Origin: Paraburkholderia sp. Tr-20389
Lineage (GTDB): Bacteria > Pseudomonadota > Gammaproteobacteria > Burkholderiales > Burkholderiaceae
Assembly (NCBI RefSeq): GCF_017104565.1
Contig: NZ_JAAGPD010000029.1
Span: 78,028 to 142,027 of the forward strand
Length of the DNA stretch: 64,000 bases
Reading direction: 5' to 3'
Made by a program: the position numbers and the translations under genes
Shown: positions 56,515 through 64,000 of the stretch, piece after piece
Position numbering within the stretch: position 1 is the first letter of the stretch
Layout of the letters: every line of letters begins with the position of its first letter
The notes under the pieces: model-generated
The model's database searches: none
Seen by the model: the letters and a program-made list of their open reading frames with translations, nothing else
What the model was told of the DNA's origin: nothing

Positions 56515-56675
56515 CGCGCCGGCGCCGATACAGCAAGAATAAAAATGCTGTAAAACCAGGCCAATGATGTGCAAAAAGAAACGCAATGACGCGCAATTCT
56601 TTACGACATTTTTTCTTGTGGCACATAAACGCCAACTCTAGACTTCAGTTCATTCTGGAAGCCTGGAGACACATC

Positions 56676-57314
56676 ATGTCGAAGCGCCACGCAACACTCG
56701 CCGCGCACTCGCCCCTCGCTCGCATCGAGCGTGGTATCGGCCGCATCGTGCTACGGCGATTCGATCCTTCGCGTGACTCGTACGAGCAACTCACGACCAT
56801 GCTGCATCGCGCGTTCGCGCGTCTTGGCATGATGGGGCTGAATTGCACGTGTGTGGATCAGGATGTGGCCGTCACGATGCGTCGCGCTCTCGGCGGCGAC
56901 TGCTTCGTAGTGGTCAGTGGCGGGAAAATCATCGGCACCATGACGCTCTATGCGAGCGACAGCGAATCGGCCTGCGAGCATTATCATCGGCGAGATGTCG
57001 CGACGATTCGCCAGCTTGCGATCGATCCGTCCTGGCAAAATCGGGGCATCGGCAAATCACTTCTCGCGTTCGCCGAGCACTGGGCAGCGACGCGCGGCTA
57101 TGCCGAACTCGCACTCGATACACCCTACCCGGCTTCGCATCTCGTTTCTTTCTATCGCGGGCAGGGATTCCGTATCGTCGATGCATTGCGCTTCGCAGGC
57201 AAAGTCTACGATAGCGCGATTCTCAGCAAGGCGCCCGTCGTCGCGCGCACACTGGCGGCATGGACACATCAGATCGCGTTGCCGGGCGCGCGCTATGTTC
57301 GCTTTGCTGCATGA
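56676..57314 (+). CDS. GNAT family N-acetyltransferase
   Basis: A 212-residue GNAT protein. The acetyl-CoA pocket is visible as VATIRQLAIDPSWQNRGIGKSLLAFAEHWA (Q/RxxGxG/A reads QNRGIG), followed by LVSFYRGQGFRIVDALRFAGKVYDSAILSK. The ATG at 56676 has GGAGAC upstream. The N-terminal part (RIERGIGRIVLRRFDPSRDSY) is normal for the family. Substrate unknown; convergent with the deaminase gene. Confidence 0.85.
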   Translation: MSKRHATLAAHSPLARIERGIGRIVLRRFDPSRDSYEQLTTMLHRAFARLGMMGLNCTCVDQDVAVTMRRALGGDCFVVVSGGKIIGTMTLYASDSESACEHYHRRDVATIRQLAIDPSWQNRGIGKSLLAFAEHWAATRGYAELALDTPYPASHLVSFYRGQGFRIVDALRFAGKVYDSAILSKAPVVARTLAAWTHQIALPGARYVRFAA

Positions 57315-57321
57315 ACAGACG

Positions 57322-57789
57322 CTACGCGCCCTGCCGCTCTTTCCAGCTAGCGAAAAGATCCGCGCGTGATTCAAGACGAACCGGCTCGTGATGGATCTTC
57401 ATCGATTGCTCGGCGAAAGGCTTTGCCAGATCGGCATAAACAGCCGCTGTAGAGAGGCCATAAGGCGCGCCGTCTTCATTGGAATACGCATAGACGACTT
57501 CGCCGACGCCCGCCATCCGCATCGCAGCGAGGCACATCGGGCAGGGATGGCCGCTCGCATACACCGTGCAGCCTGCGAGACTCGGCGAACCGAGTTTCCG
57601 ACTCGCCGCACGAATCGCGTTCAATTCCGCGTGCGAGGTCGGATCGTTGGTGCGTAGGATTTCGTTCACGCCCGTCGCGATCACTTCATCATCCTTGACG
57701 ATCACCGCGCCGAACGGACGGCCACCGTTTTCGACATTCGCATACGCGAGTTCGATGGCTTCGGCGAGATGACGTTGCTGTGAGGTCAT
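57322..57789 (-). CDS. Nucleoside/guanine deaminase family (CDA fold)
   Basis: A 155-residue zinc deaminase. HAE (His53-Glu55) and PCPMC (Cys83, Cys86) form the metal site; AYSNEDGAPYGLSTAAVYADL resembles guanine deaminase and other purine/pterin deaminases of the tRNA-specific/CMP branch. It releases ammonia from a base or nucleoside. ATG 57789 behind CAGGAGCAGCCC. The next gene upstream on the other strand is the GNAT gene. Confidence 0.85.
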   Translation of the reverse strand: MTSQQRHLAEAIELAYANVENGGRPFGAVIVKDDEVIATGVNEILRTNDPTSHAELNAIRAASRKLGSPSLAGCTVYASGHPCPMCLAAMRMAGVGEVVYAYSNEDGAPYGLSTAAVYADLAKPFAEQSMKIHHEPVRLESRADLFASWKERQGA

Positions 57790-57898
57790 GGGCTGCTCCT
57801 GAATTATCGGGTGCGCCTTATTCTGCGCACGTTCCTCATGCAGTATATGCGGTCGCATCGCAACACCTCGATAATTCGAGCGCTCAACAACCGGCCAA

Positions 57899-59602
57899 TC
57901 AGAACGTCTCCCAATCGACTGCGGCCGTCACGTCGTTTCGAACCGTGCGTTGCACGACGGCCTTCTTCGCAGACACCGCTTGTTGCTTTGAGGGCATCGC
58001 ACGCGCCTTCGTTGCGAGCGAGACAGGCTCGCCGCCTTCGAGCCTGAACATCGCCACCGCCGCTTTGAGGCTGTCCGCCTGATCGGCCATCGACTGCGCA
58101 GCCGCCGTCGCCTGCTCGACGAGCGCGGCGTTCTGCTGCGTCACCTGATCCATCTGCGCGACAGCCGTGTTGACCTGCTCGATACCCGTCGACTGTTCTG
58201 TCGATGCCGCGGCGATCTCGCTCATGATGTCCGTCACGCGCTTCACGGAGCGCACGACTTCGTCCATCGTGTCGCCTGCGTCGTGCACGAGCGTCGAGCC
58301 CGTCGTCACATGCGACACCGACGTCTCGATCAGTTCCTTGATTTCCTTCGCAGCCGCTGCGCTACGTTGCGCAAGCGTGCGAACCTCGCCCGCAACGACG
58401 GCGAAACCGCGTCCCTCTTCGCCCGCGCGCGCCGCTTCGACGGCGGCATTGAGCGCGAGGATGTTCGTCTGGAACGCAATGCCTTCGATTACCGAAATGA
58501 TCTCGGACACACGCGATGAACTCGACGAGATGTCGTCCATCGTTGCGACGACCTTGCGCACAACGTCTCCGCCCGTGCTCGCCGTCTGTGATGCATTGCC
58601 CGCGAGCGTGCTGCCCTGGCGCGCGTTCTCGGTGTTCTGCCGGACAGTCGACGTGAGTTCTTCCATGCTCGCAGCCGTTTCTTCCAGCGACGCCGCCTGC
58701 TCTTCCGTGCGCTGCGACAGATCGGTATTGCCTTGCGCGATTTCGCGTGCCGCCATCGCAATCGACTCCGCAGCCGTCTTGATGTCAGCGACAATCGACG
58801 TGAGACGTCCCCGCATCGTGTCGAGCGATCCCATCAGGCTATCCGCATCGCTATTCGAAAGATCGACCTTGACGGCGAGATTGCCCTGCGCGATCTGCGC
58901 GGCGATTTCCTGTGCAGTGGCCGGCTCACCGCCCAGTTGCCGCAGGATGCTGCGCGTGATGAACGTGGCCGTGACAAGCGCGAGCGCAATCGATGCTGCG
59001 ACGATCACTGCAATCAGCACTCGAATATGCGAGTAGGTCGTAATGGCGTCTTGCTGCGCGGCCTGATTCGCCTGATCCTCGAAGTTCGCCAGTTCCGTTG
59101 CACGCGCGAGCCACACCCTTTGCGTCGGCCGCGCCTGTTCAAGCAGGAGTTGCGTCGCGACGATCGTGTCGTTCGCCAGACAGAGTTCGATCACCTTGTT
59201 CATCGGCGCGACGGCAGCGGCTTCATCCTGCTTGAGCGCCGCCATCAGCGCACGCTCGCGCGGGTCCGTACCAACCTCTTCTGCGAACGAACGATCGAGC
59301 TTCTGATACGCATCCGCATACAACTCGTTCTGCTTCGCGATCCGTTCGGCTTCGGCGCGCCTGTCAGCGGCACTCGTGTGGAGCACGACGTTGCGCATCG
59401 CGATTGCGCGATCCTGAATCGACGCGCGTAACTCGTTGGCAAGACGCGCTTGCGTACCATTGACGCGTGCAATTTCGTCGAGCTTATCGTTCAGCGCGGA
59501 TAAACCATAGAAACTGATCAGCGCTACAGCGAGCAGCAAACCCGTCAACAGTCCGAATCCGACTAGCAGACGCGTCGACACCTTCAGTTGGCTCAGTTTC
59601 AT
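57899..59602 (-). CDS. Methyl-accepting chemotaxis protein with C-terminal DWETF tail
   Basis: A 567-residue chemoreceptor. TM1 about 10-33, periplasmic four-helix bundle 35-190, TM2 about 193-215, HAMP, and a long signalling coiled coil with the hairpin [36 protein letters not shown]. The last residues VDWETF match the CheR/CheB-tethering pentapeptide, so it can support its own adaptation. Ligand unknown; four-helix bundle type receptors sense small acids or amino acids. ATG 59602 gives [15 protein letters not shown]. Confidence 0.92.
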   Translation of the reverse strand: MKLSQLKVSTRLLVGFGLLTGLLLAVALISFYGLSALNDKLDEIARVNGTQARLANELRASIQDRAIAMRNVVLHTSAADRRAEAERIAKQNELYADAYQKLDRSFAEEVGTDPRERALMAALKQDEAAAVAPMNKVIELCLANDTIVATQLLLEQARPTQRVWLARATELANFEDQANQAAQQDAITTYSHIRVLIAVIVAASIALALVTATFITRSILRQLGGEPATAQEIAAQIAQGNLAVKVDLSNSDADSLMGSLDTMRGRLTSIVADIKTAAESIAMAAREIAQGNTDLSQRTEEQAASLEETAASMEELTSTVRQNTENARQGSTLAGNASQTASTGGDVVRKVVATMDDISSSSSRVSEIISVIEGIAFQTNILALNAAVEAARAGEEGRGFAVVAGEVRTLAQRSAAAAKEIKELIETSVSHVTTGSTLVHDAGDTMDEVVRSVKRVTDIMSEIAAASTEQSTGIEQVNTAVAQMDQVTQQNAALVEQATAAAQSMADQADSLKAAVAMFRLEGGEPVSLATKARAMPSKQQAVSAKKAVVQRTVRNDVTAAVDWETF

Positions 59603-59753
59603 TGCGGTCGTGCCTTTTTGGTTGGTTACAACTTGTTTACGGCACGCCAACGACCGACTGAAGATGACTTTATGTCACACTGCAAATGGAACGTTCGTAC
59701 GTCGTTATCATCGACGCGAGACACGCTCGCCAACCACGCATAAGGAGATTGCC

Positions 59754-60101
59754 ATGACGCACAAGGGAAGCTGTCATTGCGGACGCATCGCTTTCGAAGT
59801 CGAAGGCGAACCGACCAGCGTCATGGCCTGCAATTGTTCGATATGCCAGCGCAAAGGCTCGCTGATGTGGTTCGTACCCATCGAGCATCTGCACCTGTCG
59901 ACACCCGCGCACGACACCAGCACGTACACCTTCAACAAGCATGTGATCCGTCATATCTTTTGCCCTGTATGCGGCATACATACTCATGGCGAAGGCACGG
60001 CGCCTGACGGCCATGCGATGGCGGCCATCAACGTGCGCTGTCTGGAAGATATCGATATCGATGCACTGCCCGTCACGCACTATGACGGGCGATCGCATTG
60101 A
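59754..60101 (+). CDS. GFA family zinc protein
   Basis: A 115-residue GFA/CENP-V-like protein. Cys ligands in GSCHCGRIAFEVEG, CNCSICQRKGS and FCPVCGIHTHGEG. Its TAAGGAGATT ribosome site is strong. Unlike the GFA protein at 31580 it is not part of a clear pathway. It is convergent with the epoxide hydrolase gene. Confidence 0.85.
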   Translation: MTHKGSCHCGRIAFEVEGEPTSVMACNCSICQRKGSLMWFVPIEHLHLSTPAHDTSTYTFNKHVIRHIFCPVCGIHTHGEGTAPDGHAMAAINVRCLEDIDIDALPVTHYDGRSH

Positions 60102-60130
60102 GCGCGGCGGCGACGGAAGCCGCCGTGCTC
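60100..60130. terminator. Bidirectional hairpin between GFA and epoxide hydrolase genes
   Basis: GAGCGCGGCGGC / GCCGCCGTGCTC, 12-nt arms with one mismatch, loop of 7 nt, located between two convergent stop codons only 33 bp apart. Confidence 0.6.
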
Positions 60131-60134
60131 GCAT

Positions 60135-61463
60135 TCAACGCACCGGGCGAAAGCTCGCGCGAACTTCTTCCGTGAACGCTTGCGGCTGCTCCCATGCTGC
60201 GAAGTGTCCGCCTTTGGGCAAGCGGTTATAGTGCATCAACTTCGGATACGCCTTTTCTGTCCAGCTCTTCGGCGCAGCGTAAATCTCGTCGGGAAACACA
60301 CTGACCGCGACGGGGATAGCCACATGCTTAGGCGCAAAGAAAACCAGCTTGTTTTCCCAATACAAACGCGCTGAAGAGATGCCCGTATTCGTCACCCAAT
60401 ACAGCGTGACGTTGTCGAGCACGTCATCGCGCGAAAGTCCCTCCGGTTGATCATCGAACACGCGCGCGATCATCGCCTGACTCGCGGCGTCGTGATCGAG
60501 CATCCATGCAGCAAGACCAATCGGCGAATCTTCGATGCCGTACAGTGTCTGCGGACGGTTCGCCATCTCTTGCGCATAACCGAGACCGTGTTTGTAGAAG
60601 TAATCCAGTTGTTCGAATGCGTGCTGTTCGTCGGATGAAAGTCCAGCGGGCGCGGGGTTGCCGTACTTGAGTGCAGTCGCGATGTCGTCGGGTACGGTGG
60701 CGGGCATGTTGGTGTGAATGGCGAGCAGTTCCGGCGGCGCAAGCAGCGCCATCTGCTCCGTCACGGCATTGCCCCAATCGCCGCCTTGCGCCACGTAACG
60801 CGTATAGCCCAACCGCTTCATCAACACGATCCATGCGCGTGCAATACGCTGTGGATCCCACCCTGCCTCTGTCGGCTTGCCTGAGAAACCGTAGCCAGGC
60901 AGCGACGGAATCACAACGTCGAATGAATCCGATGCATTCCCGCCGTGCACCGTCGGATTGGTCAACGGTTCGATGATCTTCAGTTGCTCGATGATCGAAC
61001 CTGGCCAGCCATGCGTGACGATCATCGGCAGCGCATTTTTGCTCTTCGAGCGTACGTGAATGAAATGAATGTCGAGCCCGTCGATTTCCGTCACGTATTG
61101 CGGAAGCGCATTCAGTCTTGCTTCGACCTTGCGCCAGTCGTAGTCCGTCGCCCAGTAGCGCGCGAGCTTCTGCATTGTCGCGAGCCGCACGCCTTGCGAT
61201 GCGTCCGTGACGGTCTCGCGTGCGGGCCAACGTGTTGCCTTGATTCGTCTGCGCAAATCAGTCAGTTGTGACTCCGGCACATGAATGCGGAGTTTGCGAA
61301 TGGCCGTCTTGTCACCGCCGCCCGTCGCAGACGCCACTTCAGTGACGGCCTGATCCGTTTCTGCAAAAGCGAGCCGGCTCAACGACGCGCTAGCGACGGC
61401 AGCAGCAGCCACGCTGATAAAGCGACGACGCGACGGCGCTTGAGGAAGGATATCGTTTTGCAT
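60135..61463 (-). CDS. Epoxide hydrolase (EHN type), Tat-exported
   Basis: A 442-residue alpha/beta hydrolase with an N-terminal EHN domain (FRIHVPESQLTDLRRRI-like, residues about 58-160) typical of microsomal-type epoxide hydrolases. The catalytic Asp is in GGDWGNAV, the oxyanion motif is HGWPGS and the C-terminal His is in GGHFAAWE. Residues 12-16 (RRRFIS) followed by a hydrophobic stretch AAAAVASASLSRLAFA form a twin-arginine signal. So it works in the periplasm or is secreted. ATG 61463 follows AGGAGC. Substrate unknown. Confidence 0.85.
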   Translation of the reverse strand: MQNDILPQAPSRRRFISVAAAAVASASLSRLAFAETDQAVTEVASATGGGDKTAIRKLRIHVPESQLTDLRRRIKATRWPARETVTDASQGVRLATMQKLARYWATDYDWRKVEARLNALPQYVTEIDGLDIHFIHVRSKSKNALPMIVTHGWPGSIIEQLKIIEPLTNPTVHGGNASDSFDVVIPSLPGYGFSGKPTEAGWDPQRIARAWIVLMKRLGYTRYVAQGGDWGNAVTEQMALLAPPELLAIHTNMPATVPDDIATALKYGNPAPAGLSSDEQHAFEQLDYFYKHGLGYAQEMANRPQTLYGIEDSPIGLAAWMLDHDAASQAMIARVFDDQPEGLSRDDVLDNVTLYWVTNTGISSARLYWENKLVFFAPKHVAIPVAVSVFPDEIYAAPKSWTEKAYPKLMHYNRLPKGGHFAAWEQPQAFTEEVRASFRPVR

Positions 61464-62016
61464 GGAAGCTCCTGTTGGCAAAGCACGATTAGGTGGAGCG
61501 ATGATCGCTGCTGCGATTTGATATCCGGGGCATACCGCCTTAATGAATGCCCATCTCAAGCGTTCGCACGTCATGCCATCCGGCAAGGCGCATACCGCCA
61601 CCGCTTCACTGCGAACAACCGTTCGCAGCAATTGAGCGGATTATGTGAAAGCGGGTGCAGCACGTAAATACCAGCGGCAGAACAACACTTGTGATCGTGT
61701 CGAACAACTCTTAGTCGATGCTTCAGATCGTCTGACGTTTTGTGACGACCGGTTGTGCGTCAAGTGAAATACAGTAGTGCTATGAAATGCACAATAGACA
61801 CACGCGCGATCTCAGAGATCTTGCCGATGTCATCCGAACCTTGATGTCATTGGCTCGAACGGCAAATCTGCATCACGCGTTGCGTTGGAACTTTTCCCGG
61901 CTTCGAATGAGCGAGAGAGAGTGAGCGGGCATCTTTTCTGGCGCGAAAAAGAACTTCCAGATTATTGCCAGAGCGATACCCGCTAAAAACAGATCGGTTC
62001 TATGAAGCAAAAAGAA
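61464..62016. other. Intergenic region, about 550 bp
   Basis: Lies between the start of the epoxide hydrolase gene and the stop of the Tar-like receptor gene. I see no gene, no recognised RNA and no strong hairpin; the left end holds the epoxide hydrolase promoter. Confidence 0.5.
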
Positions 62017-63576
62017 TCAGAACGACTTCGCCAGCTTGAATGCCGACACGGCTTCGCGCATCGTCTGCGCCTGGCTTTCCAGCGCACTCGCAGCCGCAGC
62101 AGCCTGCTCGACGAGCGCGGCGTTCTGCTGTGTGACCTGATCCATCTGGCTCACCGCGTGGCCGACCTGCTCGATGCCGTCGCTTTGTTCGGACGTCGCC
62201 GTGGTGATTTCGCCCATGATGCCCGCGACGTTGCGCACCGAACGCACGATTTCCGTCATCGTTGCGCCCGCCTTCGTGACGAGGCCGTTGCCGTTCTCGA
62301 CGTGATCGATGGATGCACCGATCAGCGCCTTGATCTCGCGCGCCGCGCCCGCGCTACGCTGTGCGAGCGTGCGCACTTCGCCTGCGACGACCGCGAAGCC
62401 CCGACCCTGCTCGCCCGCGCGAGCCGACTCGACGGCCGCGTTCAACGCGAGAATGTTGGTCTGGAACGCGATGCTGTCGATCATGCCGATGATGTCCGCG
62501 ATCTTGCTCGAACTCGCGCTGATCTCGGCCATCGTCTGCACCGCGCGCTCGACGACCTCGCCGCCCTGCTGCGCGAGATCGGCAGCATCGGTCGCGAGCT
62601 TGTTCGCCTCGCGTGCGTGCTCGGCATTCTGGCGCACCGTCGACGTGAGTTCCTCCATGCTCGCGGCCGTTTCTTCGAGCGATGCCGATTGCTCTTCAGT
62701 GCGACTCGACAGATCGAGGTTGCCCGCCGCAATTTCACGCGCCGCCGTGTTGATGGCCTCGCAGCTTTCGCGCACGCCCGACACCGTGCGCGTGAGGCTC
62801 GACTGCATACGGTGCATCGCGGCAAACAGCTGACCGATCTCGCTCTTGCTCGCGTCGGGCACGCGCACCGTCAGATCGTTCGACGCGATGCGATCGAGCG
62901 CGTCGGCAGCCTGCGCGAGCGGCCCGGTCACCGTGCGCTGCAGTGCGAGGTACGCGAGCAGGATCAGACCGACGGCGATCGCGATGCCGAGCATCACCGT
63001 GCCGACGATCCACTGAAAGCGCTGGTTGCCGTTCGCGAGCGCATCGTCGGAAAGCTGGTTTGCGAGCTTCTGGAATTTCTCCACGTTGGCAGAGTAGATC
63101 TGACCCGATAGCGTGATGTCGCTGTCGTTGAGCGTTGCATATGCCGCCGTGTCGCCGCTGCGCAGTGCGTCGCAAGCACGATTGAGCGCGGTGGCGAGCT
63201 GAGCCGCCGACTCGAGCACCTGCTGCTTGAGCGTGGCGTCGATGCCGTCGAATGCAGGCGCTTTCTCGAAGGCCTGCGTCTCGCGCGCCGACAGATCGAG
63301 CGTGCGTTGTGCGCTTTGCAACGCGGAATCGCGCGTCGCCGTGTCGTTGCGTTCCTTCAGCGCCGTGTAAGCGCGCATCAGCGCCGAACGCGTGCGCGCC
63401 GTGTCCTTGTAGGCATCGTTGACGAGAATCGTCTGACGCGCCATGTCGCGCAGATTCTGCGCATTGCCGTTGGTGATCTTCAGCGCTCCGATGCCGACCA
63501 CGCCGCCCAGCAGAATCATCGACGCGAATACCACAAGCAAAGCAAGAAGGCTGGCCCGTACCGTAACGTTGCGCAT
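62017..63576 (-). CDS. Methyl-accepting chemotaxis protein, Tar/TarH type
   Basis: A 519-residue chemoreceptor with TM1 7-28, periplasmic TarH-like four-helix bundle 30-185, TM2 about 188-210, HAMP 212-264, and a signalling hairpin [36 protein letters not shown]. It has no C-terminal xWxxF pentapeptide, unlike the receptor at 57899. A sigma-28-like promoter lies about 50 bp upstream. The LBD length fits amino-acid or acid-sensing Tar relatives; ligand unknown. Confidence 0.92.
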   Translation of the reverse strand: MRNVTVRASLLALLVVFASMILLGGVVGIGALKITNGNAQNLRDMARQTILVNDAYKDTARTRSALMRAYTALKERNDTATRDSALQSAQRTLDLSARETQAFEKAPAFDGIDATLKQQVLESAAQLATALNRACDALRSGDTAAYATLNDSDITLSGQIYSANVEKFQKLANQLSDDALANGNQRFQWIVGTVMLGIAIAVGLILLAYLALQRTVTGPLAQAADALDRIASNDLTVRVPDASKSEIGQLFAAMHRMQSSLTRTVSGVRESCEAINTAAREIAAGNLDLSSRTEEQSASLEETAASMEELTSTVRQNAEHAREANKLATDAADLAQQGGEVVERAVQTMAEISASSSKIADIIGMIDSIAFQTNILALNAAVESARAGEQGRGFAVVAGEVRTLAQRSAGAAREIKALIGASIDHVENGNGLVTKAGATMTEIVRSVRNVAGIMGEITTATSEQSDGIEQVGHAVSQMDQVTQQNAALVEQAAAAASALESQAQTMREAVSAFKLAKSF

Positions 63577-63622
63577 GCTGATCGATGCCAGCCTGCGCCG
63601 GCGATGAGTTGACTAAACCGGT

Positions 63623-63649
63623 TTAACGGCAATATCGGGGGACGCTTTA
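63623..63649 (-). promoter_or_regulatory. Sigma-28 (FliA) type promoter of the Tar-like receptor gene
   Basis: Read on the minus strand: TAAA - 15 nt - GCCGTTAA, one mismatch from the FliA consensus TAAA-N15-GCCGATAA. The -10 element ends 47 bp before the receptor start. A palindrome TAAACCGGTTTA (63614-63625) follows it. Confidence 0.7.
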
Positions 63650-63863
63650 GGCTAGCGGCATTTTTTGCCGACTCTCGTCAACAAAAATGCATTTCACGTG
63701 CTTACCGCTGGTGGTTTCTGGGGAAACGCGTGGCAATCGACGAGCAACGTCGAAGCACAGTAGAGGCATCTCGCGTCGGGCTGAGTGTTCAGGCTCGCCC
63801 GAGCGCGAGATGAGAGACGAGAGGCGCTGCTGTTTGCTGGAACCAGCCTGCGCGCACTGCGGT

Positions 63864-64000
63864 TCACGCGGTGCGCAGCATCTCCAGCACCCGCCTGACA
63901 TCTGCGTCGGCGAGGTCGCCTTCCGGTTCCTTGCGTGCGAGCAGCAAGTCCATCAGGTCGTTATCGCTCAGTTCCAGCAGGCGCGTGAGCGCGCCCACGT
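63864..64000 (-). CDS. sdhE: SdhE (FAD assembly factor 2) C-terminal part, gene continues past right edge
   Basis: Reading the minus strand from the edge gives about 45 residues ending in LEMLRTA, including LLELSDNDLMDLLLARKEPEG, the conserved end of SdhE/YgfY. SdhE covalently attaches FAD to succinate dehydrogenase subunit A. In Burkholderiaceae it usually sits between sdhB and gltA; downstream here there is no gltA, but a chemoreceptor gene. The start is outside the window. Confidence 0.8.
   Translation of the reverse strand, partial: VGALTRLLELSDNDLMDLLLARKEPEGDLADADVRRVLEMLRTA

Noticed and set aside
59603-59700. Sigma-28 promoter upstream of the receptor at 57899
   Set aside because: A TAAA element exists but no GCCGATAA-like -10 at the required spacing.

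Overview
The window is high-GC DNA with dense, largely co-directional operons and gene families typical of Burkholderiaceae (NanR/FadR-type regulators, several sugar ABC operons, many LysR/AraC/LacI regulators, VgrG with a cognate toxin and immunity genes, chemoreceptors). A Paraburkholderia or a close relative (Caballeronia, Burkholderia) is the best guess. The mix of sugar-acid catabolism, CoA-ester catabolism and secretion genes suggests a soil or plant-associated strain and an accessory-rich replicon.

Layout. 1-1260: end of a DUF917 gene translationally coupled to an Asp/Glu-hydantoin racemase gene. 1.3-5 kb: AraC-type DNA-binding protein that lacks a normal sensory domain, a CBS-pair protein, a hot-dog thioesterase, and a 7TM-type sensor kinase whose phospho-acceptor His is replaced by Gln. 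5.5-18.8 kb: an apparently complete D-apiose catabolic locus: GntR regulator, 3-oxo-isoapionate kinase, RuBisCO-like protein, D-apionate oxidoisomerase, MFS carrier, D-apionate lactonase, D-apiose dehydrogenase, and an ABC importer with a DUF2291 lipoprotein. The GntR promoter and the MFS promoter share a 19-bp TGGT-N11-ACCA palindrome. 19-25.3 kb: a type VI secretion island vgrG - toxin - two paralogous Imm71/72-like immunity genes. 25.6-27.6 kb: a divergent effector-like protein with a proline/serine-rich N-terminus behind a TTCG-N16-TTCG box. 27.6-29.9 kb: a secreted glycoside-hydrolase-like protein with 24 Thr-Pro repeats, followed by almost 1 kb of AT-richer non-coding DNA.

30.9-44.3 kb: an AllA-like gene converges on a long operon (acyl-CoA dehydrogenase, AMP-forming ligase, citrate-synthase/citryl-CoA-lyase-like protein, thioesterase, enoyl-CoA hydratase, ETF beta and alpha, small protein, aldehyde dehydrogenase, GFA protein). 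A second operon (RidA, MFS carrier, flavin reductase) and a divergent lacI-type gene follow. Six sites with the core CGAAAACG tie the three promoters into one LacI-family regulon. The reaction order fits uptake, CoA activation, dehydrogenation, hydration, C-C cleavage and aldehyde oxidation of an unidentified acid.

44.3-48.4 kb: SDR and divergent LysR genes; a TetR-type repressor with three copies of a TATCT(A)-N4-(T)AGATA operator around itself and an ohr-esterase pair. 48.4-55.1 kb: haloacid-dehalogenase-like protein, L-fuconate dehydratase, FCD-type GntR regulator and a second sugar ABC importer. 55.1-64 kb: GlxA-like regulator, small alpha-beta barrel protein, GNAT acetyltransferase, nucleoside deaminase, two chemoreceptors (one with a DWETF tail, one behind a sigma-28-like promoter), GFA protein, Tat-exported epoxide hydrolase, and the C-terminal end of sdhE at the right edge.

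No tRNA, rRNA, CRISPR array or insertion sequence was recognised. All functional names come from reading motifs and family resemblance, not from database searches.
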